64,000 bases of DNA, taken from Pseudomonadota bacterium. GTDB taxonomy: Bacteria; Pseudomonadota; Gammaproteobacteria; Steroidobacterales; Steroidobacteraceae. Positions 58,199-64,000 of this stretch are shown here, in pieces (positions within the stretch are counted from its first letter, which is position 1; each line of letters starts with the position of its first letter). The notes below the pieces were generated by a model. That model was not told the DNA's origin. It did not search any database and saw only the letters and a list, made by a program, of their open reading frames with translations. The DNA lies in assembly GCA_018241525.1 (NCBI GenBank), contig JAFEDR010000010.1:434001-498000 (forward strand), in the 5' to 3' direction. The position numbers were made by a program, and so were the translations under genes.

Positions 58199-59562
58199 CA
58201 GCGCGCCACGTTCGCGTAGCGCACTGCGGCAGGTACGAGCGGCGCGCCGCTCACCACCGCCGGTACGGCGGCGGTCCGCGCGAGCCCCGCCGCCACGAGC
58301 GCATAGGCCACCACGCCGAACTGAGCGACGTAGTTCAACGAGTTGTCGGTGGGCAGCGTGGCGAAATAGCCCACCAGCGCCGCGACCCCGATCCGCGCTC
58401 CGATGGCCTCGCCCGTCGAGCCCGCCGTACGCGCCACCCGTCCGAGTGCCACGACGAGCGCCGCGATCGCCACGCAGTAGCAAGCCAGTCCGAGCAAACC
58501 GAGATCGAGGTACAGGCGATAGAGATCCGAATGCAGCTCGACGCCGCGCACGTCGCGATCCCGGATCCATCGGTCCACGGAACCGATCCCGCCGCCGAAC
58601 CACGCCGAGGTACCTGCGAACGACTCGTTGGCCTGCAGCCAGAGATCGTTCCGGCCGGAAGTGTCCAGGTGCGTGAGGAAGGCGCCGCTGTCCGTCAGCA
58701 ACGTGCTCCAGGGGATGTCGTCGGCGTCGTAGAACATGCGCTTCTTGAACGCCGGCGACAGCATCAGCGAGCCGGCGATCAGGGCGAGCGCGAGCAAGCC
58801 GGCCAGCAGGTACGCCGGGCGCAGACGTGCGCGCGCCAGATGGAAGCCCAGGAACCCGACCGCCAGACTGCCGAGCGCCGCGCGATTGAGGGCGAACAGG
58901 ATTGCGACGCCGCAGGAGAGCGCCACGATCACGAAACCCGCCTTGCGGCTGCGCAGGAAGCAGCCATAAGCCGCGAACGCTGCGGCGGCCATCAGGAAGG
59001 CAAAATTCGAGGGACTCGAGTACGGCGCCGACAGCTGTGGCAGCCCGAACAGCCCCTCGACGGGAATCAGCGGCGACAGCGCGCCGCGCGTGACGAAATT
59101 GAGGAGCGCCAGGGCCAGCGCGATCAGGGCCGCGCCGATGGCGGCGCGGATCAGTTGCGCCGGAGGAAGCCCCTCGTCGATCGCCACGAGGCAAGTCGCC
59201 AGGAAGAGTGCCGGCGTCGCTAGCTTCACCAGCATGCGCAGTCCGTACACGGCGCTCGGTGTCCACGTGAGGCTCAGCGCGGCGAAGCCGAGCAGTACGA
59301 GCCAGGCGGGAATGCGCGCCGCCGTCCTCGCGGCGGCGGCCGGCCGCAGTGCGAGCGCGATCGCGCAGCCAGCCATCACGCAGAACATGTAGAGGGCCTG
59401 CGCATCGACCTCGAGCACGCCGCTGAAGAAGCGCGCCTCTCCGGTCAGCAGCGGCATTTCGACGCCGGCGAGCCCCACCACCCACAGGCAGAAGCCCCGG
59501 ACGTTGGCGAATGCCAGCACCAGGAGGCCTAGCATCAGCACCGCGAAGACCATCGCGCCCAC
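58198..59562 (-). CDS. O-antigen ligase/polymerase-like membrane protein
   Basis: The 454-residue protein starts at a GTG (an ATG at 59553 is possible) and has about 10-12 hydrophobic segments with a large loop in the second half (about 290-350, DTSGRNDLWLQANESFAG, and GVELHSDLYRLYLDLGLLGL). A His-containing loop followed by a long hydrophobic pair is typical of the Wzy/WaaL superfamily. It would polymerise or ligate the repeat unit in the periplasm. Gap to the preceding gene is 4 nt. Confidence 0.85.
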   Translation of the reverse strand: MGAMVFAVLMLGLLVLAFANVRGFCLWVVGLAGVEMPLLTGEARFFSGVLEVDAQALYMFCVMAGCAIALALRPAAAARTAARIPAWLVLLGFAALSLTWTPSAVYGLRMLVKLATPALFLATCLVAIDEGLPPAQLIRAAIGAALIALALALLNFVTRGALSPLIPVEGLFGLPQLSAPYSSPSNFAFLMAAAAFAAYGCFLRSRKAGFVIVALSCGVAILFALNRAALGSLAVGFLGFHLARARLRPAYLLAGLLALALIAGSLMLSPAFKKRMFYDADDIPWSTLLTDSGAFLTHLDTSGRNDLWLQANESFAGTSAWFGGGIGSVDRWIRDRDVRGVELHSDLYRLYLDLGLLGLACYCVAIAALVVALGRVARTAGSTGEAIGARIGVAALVGYFATLPTDNSLNYVAQFGVVAYALVAAGLARTAAVPAVVSGAPLVPAAVRYANVAR

Positions 59563-59566
59563 CGGG

Positions 59567-60577
59567 TCACCCAGGTCCGTGGCGGAACGGCGCTGCCAGC
59601 GGCTCGCCGACGAACAGTCCTTGGCCCGGCATCGCCACCGACTTCCAGTACGCCTCGATCAGCGTTTCGCCGCGCAGGTAGTGACCCAGGAAGACCATCG
59701 GGCTCGGGAACTTGCCCGTGTGGTTGCACGGCTCCGTCACCGTTCCATAGCTGCCGGTCGCGCCGGCCCGCAGCCAGTCGAGGGCCGTCGTCTGTAGCCT
59801 CTGGTCGAGCACCCCGCCGATCGAGGTCAGGTGATCCGCCACGGCGCCGGGGCGAAAGCGCAGGCGTCCGAGTTCGGCGACCTGCGCCGCACCGGTGAAA
59901 TACCCGAGCACATCGGCCGGGCCGGTCGACTCGGGTACGCCGATGCGCTCAATCCGGATCCGGTCACGATAGGCCGCCAGCGTCGCCGGGAAGGATTCGG
60001 CACGAACGTTGCGTGCCCGGTCCATGGTCTCGACCAGGTAGACGGTGCCGGCCGGCGCCGAGGCGTCCGCAGCTTGGCCGCGGGCCACGAGATCGGCGGC
60101 GAGCCGGGGATCGTCGGCCGGCAGCAGCATCGCGATCCGCCAGCCCAGGCCGCGCGCGCGATCGAGGGAATCGGCGTCGAACAGCGGACTCTCCGCCGTC
60201 CGGGCGCAACCCGGCGCGCAGTAGGCGTCGCCATAGCCGATCGCGAAGGCCGTCGTAATCGACATGCACCCCGCCGCGTACGGTGCGTTCCACACGAGCA
60301 GCAGCGCCGCTACACGCGCAGGCAGCCTCGCCAGAGCCTCGTCGCGCAGGCGGTTCAGCGTGGCCGGTGGCAGCACGGCTTCGCGGGGGACGTCGATGGC
60401 AACGAGATTCGCGGCCGGCACCCGTCGCTCGCGCCCGTAGAGTCGCGCCACCTGCTCGCTGGTCGCGTCACCGCGCCGATAGACGATCCCGAGATCGACG
60501 GCCTCGAGCGCCGGCGCCGACGTCGGCACGAGCCCGGCAGCCAGCGCACCCAGCAGAATCGCCGGGGCCGCCCTCAT
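59567..60577 (-). CDS. TIGR03790-type protein of unknown function
   Basis: The 336-residue precursor has a signal peptide (LLGALAAGLVPTSAPA, cleavage near 23). Its sequence fits the TIGR03790 family: LGIVYRRGDATSEQVARLYG near 29, AANLVAIDVP, DHLTSIGGVL near 260, ALDWLRAGATGSYGTVTEP and KFPSPMVFLGHYLRGETLIEAY near 285. The function is unknown. Here it is coupled to the ATPase gene (ATGA) and followed by the ligase gene, so it belongs to the periplasmic part of the glycan system by context. Confidence 0.82.
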   Translation of the reverse strand: MRAAPAILLGALAAGLVPTSAPALEAVDLGIVYRRGDATSEQVARLYGRERRVPAANLVAIDVPREAVLPPATLNRLRDEALARLPARVAALLLVWNAPYAAGCMSITTAFAIGYGDAYCAPGCARTAESPLFDADSLDRARGLGWRIAMLLPADDPRLAADLVARGQAADASAPAGTVYLVETMDRARNVRAESFPATLAAYRDRIRIERIGVPESTGPADVLGYFTGAAQVAELGRLRFRPGAVADHLTSIGGVLDQRLQTTALDWLRAGATGSYGTVTEPCNHTGKFPSPMVFLGHYLRGETLIEAYWKSVAMPGQGLFVGEPLAAPFRHGPG

Positions 60578-61455
60578 GGCGCGCCAGGCTGCGCTCGATG
60601 CTCGGCGGCACGCTCCGCGGCCGGTGACAGCCCCGCAAAGATCGGCAGTGCCATCGCCGACTCGCGATCCGACAGCGCCTGGCGAACGAGCGATTCGTCA
60701 ATGACCTCCGCGCCGTCCGCGAAGCCGTAGACCAGCAGCAGGTCGCAGAGCTGGTTGATGAGGCGCGGCACGCCCGCCGTCTGATCGTGGATCAGCGCCA
60801 GGCTCTCGGGGCTGAAGAGCTCCGCATCCCGCCCCGCCACCTGCAGGCGGTGGCGCACGTAGGCCGACGTGTCGGAGGCGCCGAGCGGCCGCAAATGGAA
60901 GTCCACCGATACCCGCTGGGCGAACTGGCGCAGCTCGGGGCGTTGAAGCGTGCTGCGCAGCTCTGGCTGCCCGACCAGCAGCACCTGCAGTACCAGGTCC
61001 TTCTCGGAGTTCACGTTCGACAGCAGCCGCAGCTCTTCGAGCAGCGACGCCGGCAGGTTCTGCGCCTCGTCGACGATGAGCAGCGTGCGCCGCCCCTGCG
61101 CATACTGCCGGATGAAGCAATCCACGATCGCCTCGTAAATCGCCACCTCGCTGTCGTCGGCCGGCACGACCTCGAGCGCCTGCGCCACCCACGGGTGCAG
61201 CGAGCGAAAGCCCACGTGGGTATTGCTGATCAGTGCGACCACGGCGTCCGTGCCGACCTGGCGCACCAGCTGGCGCAGCAGCGTGGTCTTGCCGCTGCCA
61301 ACCTCCCCGGTCAGCAGGGCAAACGAGGCTTGCGACTGCAGCCCGTACTCGAGCAGGGTCAGGGCCATGCCGTGCTGACGGGACAGGAACAGGAACGCCG
61401 GATCGGGCGTCAGCGCGAACGGGCGGACCGAGAAGCCGTAGAAGCGATCGTACAT
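60574..61455 (-). CDS. ExeA-like AAA ATPase of the exosortase/EPS system
   Basis: The ATG at 61455 (4 nt after the kinase stop) gives 293 residues beginning MYDRFYGFSVRPFALTPDP, the conserved start of the family. Walker A is GEVGSGKTTLLRQL (about 50) and Walker B LLIVDEAQNLP (about 128), followed by LVGQPELRSTLQRPELRQFAQRV. Family members named XrtA/PEP-CTERM system-associated ATPase sit in such loci next to the chain-length determinant and the BY-kinase homologue. Exact role unknown, probably energising or regulating polymer export. Confidence 0.9.
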   Translation of the reverse strand: MYDRFYGFSVRPFALTPDPAFLFLSRQHGMALTLLEYGLQSQASFALLTGEVGSGKTTLLRQLVRQVGTDAVVALISNTHVGFRSLHPWVAQALEVVPADDSEVAIYEAIVDCFIRQYAQGRRTLLIVDEAQNLPASLLEELRLLSNVNSEKDLVLQVLLVGQPELRSTLQRPELRQFAQRVSVDFHLRPLGASDTSAYVRHRLQVAGRDAELFSPESLALIHDQTAGVPRLINQLCDLLLVYGFADGAEVIDESLVRQALSDRESAMALPIFAGLSPAAERAAEHRAQPGAP

Positions 61456-61459
61456 CGGT

Positions 61460-62296
61460 TCACGCGCCGCGTTCGCCGTCGCCCTGGGCACGATTGAGCA
61501 CGGTGCCGACGACCGGTATTGCGCGCAACAGCGTCAGAGCACGCGCCACGTCCTCGCGCGCGCTGCGACCTTCGGCCACGACCAGCAGCACGCAGTCGAC
61601 CCGGGCTGCCAGGCTCACCGACTCATCAGCGTCGAGCGCGGCCGGCAGGTCCACGACCACGATCGAGCCAGCCTCGCGGTCGCGCTCGGCGGCGATCATC
61701 CGTGCAATACCCTCGCCGGCGGCATCCGCGGGCGAACCGCCGCGCGCCGCGAGGATCCTCAGGCGCTCGGCCGGCTGTGGCCGCACGGCGGCTGCCCCGA
61801 GGGTGGTCCGTTGTTCGAGCACGTCCTCGACGGTCGCGGCCGGGGTCAATCCGAAGAGACTGGCGAGACCGGGGCGCCGCCAGTCGAGATCGACCAGCAG
61901 CGGCTCCTGGCCGGGGTCGGAGGCGATGGACAGGGCAAGGTTTGCGGCCACGGTGCTGCGGCCGTCCCCGGAACGGGCGCTGGTCACACCGATCGAGCGC
62001 CAACCGCGTTCCGCCATCCGCGTCAGGACCTGCGTGCGGAGCAGCCGGAAAGCTCCTGCTCCGGCACCTGCGGCTCCCGGCATGAGCAGACGCTGACGCT
62101 CCCAGTGTGCGAGGTCCGTCTCGACCGGCGGGATGCGCGGCTCCGCGAGCGCCGCCGCTTCGGGAGCGCTCGCCCGGTCCGCCCGCCACGCGGTGCCGAC
62201 GCGTACGGCCGCCACATCGCCGTCCGCGGCCGTGCCCATCGAGGCGAACGAGCGTTCGTTCCGGGCCTTGTCCAGCGCGCGACGGATCTGGTCCAT
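61460..62296 (-). CDS. BY-kinase-like P-loop ATPase (CpsD/EpsB family), degenerate
   Basis: In other loci this protein is the tyrosine autokinase partner of the chain-length determinant. The 278-residue product has the MinD-like fold with Walker A SARSGDGRSTVAANLA (about 106-121), Walker A' LLVDLDWRRP (about 133) and Walker B VVVDLP (about 214). Arg113 occupies the position of the invariant Walker A lysine. I find no tyrosine anywhere in the protein, so the usual C-terminal tyrosine cluster is absent. It begins 8 nt after the chain-length gene. It may be a non-catalytic or ATP-binding-only version. Confidence 0.88.
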   Translation of the reverse strand: MDQIRRALDKARNERSFASMGTAADGDVAAVRVGTAWRADRASAPEAAALAEPRIPPVETDLAHWERQRLLMPGAAGAGAGAFRLLRTQVLTRMAERGWRSIGVTSARSGDGRSTVAANLALSIASDPGQEPLLVDLDWRRPGLASLFGLTPAATVEDVLEQRTTLGAAAVRPQPAERLRILAARGGSPADAAGEGIARMIAAERDREAGSIVVVDLPAALDADESVSLAARVDCVLLVVAEGRSAREDVARALTLLRAIPVVGTVLNRAQGDGERGA

Positions 62297-62304
62297 GGCG
62301 ATTC

Positions 62305-64000
62305 CTAGAAGCCCAACCGGCGCAGCAGCGTCAGCCAGAGAATGTCGAGCGGCCGCACGAAGAGGTGGATTCCGAGCAGCAGCGCGAGCAGCCCGGCGGC
62401 GCCCGCAATCCAGCCCCGCCGTCGGCCGCGGCCGGCGCGGTCCCGATCGGCAAGGGTGCGAATCTCCGGAATGGCCGCGAGCGGTGCTACTTCCACCAGC
62501 CGGCCGAGGTCGCGCGGGCCGCGCACCGACCCGTCGAGCGCGTCAGCGAGCGCGAAGGCACCGAGCGCGAGACCGACGCTCGCCAGCCAGCCCAGCAGCA
62601 GCACGACCGGCCGGTTCGGGCTCACCGGCTGCTCCGGGGGCAGTGGCGGCTCGATCAGCGTGAAACGCTCACCCTTGCGCTGAGCCTCCAGGTTCTGCGC
62701 GGCCTCCGCCTCGCGCTGCTTGGTGCGCACCTCCTGGTACTTGAGCTGTGCATTCTCGTATTCGCGCATCAGCGCCCGGTATTCGCGCTCGACGCCCGGT
62801 GTGCGAGAGAGCCGCCTGTCAAAATCGTCGCGCCGCGACTCGAGCTCGGCGATACGCCGCTCGGTCGCCGCCCGCTCGGTCTGCACCGCGTCGAGCTGCG
62901 CCTTCAGCTGGATGTAGGCTGGGTTGTCGGGGTTCGTCCGCGCCGCGCGCACGCGCTCGGCGGCCGGCATGCCTTGCGACTCTCGCTCGAGACTTTCGAC
63001 GGTGCGCGCCAGTCGCTGCACGTCCGGATGGTCGCCGGTGTACTTCTCGCGGGCCGCCGCCAGCGCGCCGCGGGTGTCCTCGAGCCGCCGCAGCACGTCA
63101 TTCGCGCTGCCGTCCGCCGTGACCTCGGCCTGCAGGCCCTGAATCTCGCGCTCGACCGTACGCAGGTCGGGGTGCTCCGGGCCGTACTTGGAGCGCAGGT
63201 CTGCCGCCTCGGCCTTCAGCGTCTTCAACCGGTCTGCCGGGCTCAGGATGCGCTGGCCGGTCTCGCTGTACATCTGCGCCGTCGGCGTGATCTGCAGCAG
63301 CTGCGCCTGCAGCAGCACACGCTGCTCGTCCAGCGAGCTCAGCCGGTTGCGTGACTCCCGCAGGTCGAGCTCGGTGCGGTCCGCGAGCTGGAAGTTCGAC
63401 TGCGCAAGGTCCGGTAGCTCGTTGACGTGAGCCTGCTTGAACGCCGCGATCTTCGCTGCCAGCTCCTGCACGTCATCGCGCAGGCGGTCCGCCTCGGCGC
63501 CAAGGAATCCGGAGGTCTGGCGGGCAGCCTCGGTGCGGATCGTCAGGTTTTCATTCAGGTAGAGGGAGGTCAGCTCGTTGGCAACCTTCAGGGCGAGGTC
63601 AGCCCCGGCACTCTCATAGGACAGCGTGAAGGCGATCGTGGCCTGCGTCGGGCGCCCGCTGCGCGGGTCCATTACGTTGGCGCTGATCAGCTTCATCTTG
63701 ATGTCGTCGCGCATCCGCTCGATCACGACCTCGCGCGGCCGCGTGCGCCGTTGCCAGGGGTAGAGCTGATACTGCTCGACGATGCGCATCAGGTTCTGGC
63801 TGGTCATCACCCGCTGGCTGATGACCTGCACGCGCTGGTCGGCATACGAGGAAATCGTCGAACGCACGAGGTCCTGCGGAATCTCCTGCTGCTCGATCAG
63901 GATCGTCGCCGAGGCTCGGTAGGTCGGCGGCCACAGCAGCGCGACCGCCACGGTGAGCGCCGCGCCCGTGAGAAGCACGATTAGCATCAGCCGCCGATGA
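62305..64000 (-). CDS. Chain-length determinant protein (Wzz/EpsF-type), 5' end outside window
   Basis: This polysaccharide co-polymerase spans the inner membrane and controls export and chain length. The reading frame is open to the right edge (residues HRRL before the internal Met at 63987), so the true N-terminus lies beyond 64000. The visible part has the first membrane segment (LIVLLTGAALTVAVALLW), the Wzz-type start of the periplasmic domain (YRASATILIEQQEIPQDLV), a long coiled coil with GNVR-type motifs (about 170-430), a Pro-rich LIEPPLPPEQPVSPNRP before the second segment, and a third hydrophobic stretch at the C-terminus. Confidence 0.92.
   Translation of the reverse strand, partial: HRRLMLIVLLTGAALTVAVALLWPPTYRASATILIEQQEIPQDLVRSTISSYADQRVQVISQRVMTSQNLMRIVEQYQLYPWQRRTRPREVVIERMRDDIKMKLISANVMDPRSGRPTQATIAFTLSYESAGADLALKVANELTSLYLNENLTIRTEAARQTSGFLGAEADRLRDDVQELAAKIAAFKQAHVNELPDLAQSNFQLADRTELDLRESRNRLSSLDEQRVLLQAQLLQITPTAQMYSETGQRILSPADRLKTLKAEAADLRSKYGPEHPDLRTVEREIQGLQAEVTADGSANDVLRRLEDTRGALAAAREKYTGDHPDVQRLARTVESLERESQGMPAAERVRAARTNPDNPAYIQLKAQLDAVQTERAATERRIAELESRRDDFDRRLSRTPGVEREYRALMREYENAQLKYQEVRTKQREAEAAQNLEAQRKGERFTLIEPPLPPEQPVSPNRPVVLLLGWLASVGLALGAFALADALDGSVRGPRDLGRLVEVAPLAAIPEIRTLADRDRAGRGRRRGWIAGAAGLLALLLGIHLFVRPLDILWLTLLRRLGF

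Overview
The window is a gene-dense, very GC-rich (about 70 percent by eye) chromosomal segment of a Gram-negative bacterium. The order accA-dnaE-rnhB-lpxB-lpxA-fabZ-lpxD-skp-bamA-rseP-dxr-cdsA-uppS-frr-pyrH-tsf-rpsB, divergent from map-glnD-dapC-dapD, is the gammaproteobacterial arrangement (E. coli carries nearly the same order). The high GC, the frequent GTG and TTG starts and the exosortase/exopolysaccharide locus fit a high-GC gammaproteobacterial lineage; I cannot name a genus. I see no tRNA, rRNA, CRISPR array, insertion sequence or prophage.

Region 1 (1-19270, minus strand) is a long envelope and translation operon. It holds acetyl-CoA carboxylase alpha, DNA polymerase III alpha, RNase HII, lipid A synthesis (LpxD, LpxA, LpxB), FabZ, periplasmic and outer-membrane protein assembly (Skp, BamA), RseP, DXP reductoisomerase, CdsA, UppS, Frr, UMP kinase, EF-Ts and S2. 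A good sigma70-type promoter with a roughly 160-nt leader lies in front of rpsB. Region 2 (19271-24819, plus) is map-glnD-dapC-dapD.

Region 3 (24826-37721) is more mixed: a UbiA-family prenyltransferase divergent from a GDP-fucose pathway pair (gmd, fcl); the phosphate-uptake genes pstC-pstA-pstB-phoU without pstS; dapE on its own promoter; two small unknown genes; dsbB coupled to a second phoU; and a porin with a clear rho-independent terminator. Candidate Pho boxes occur before pstC and before the porin.

Region 4 (37740-43791, minus) is a three-gene RND efflux pump (permease, adaptor, outer-membrane lipoprotein). A repeat-rich intergenic region lies in front of it, with no local regulator gene.

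Region 5 (43792-64000) is an exosortase-associated exopolysaccharide locus running off the right edge. It includes a chain-length determinant, a BY-kinase-like ATPase without any tyrosine, an ExeA-like ATPase, a TIGR03790-type protein, an O-antigen-ligase/polymerase-like protein, four glycosyltransferases of different folds, a flippase, a methyltransferase, an exosortase fused to an EpsI domain (XrtD type), an undecaprenyl-phosphate sugar transferase, a TPR lipoprotein, and a five-repeat exported protein with a glycine-rich C-terminal sorting-like tail. Together these would build, polymerise and export a glycan and possibly anchor a surface protein. This is the most interesting part of the window. 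Across the whole window at least a dozen gene pairs overlap as ATGA, GTGA or TTGA, so translational coupling is common.
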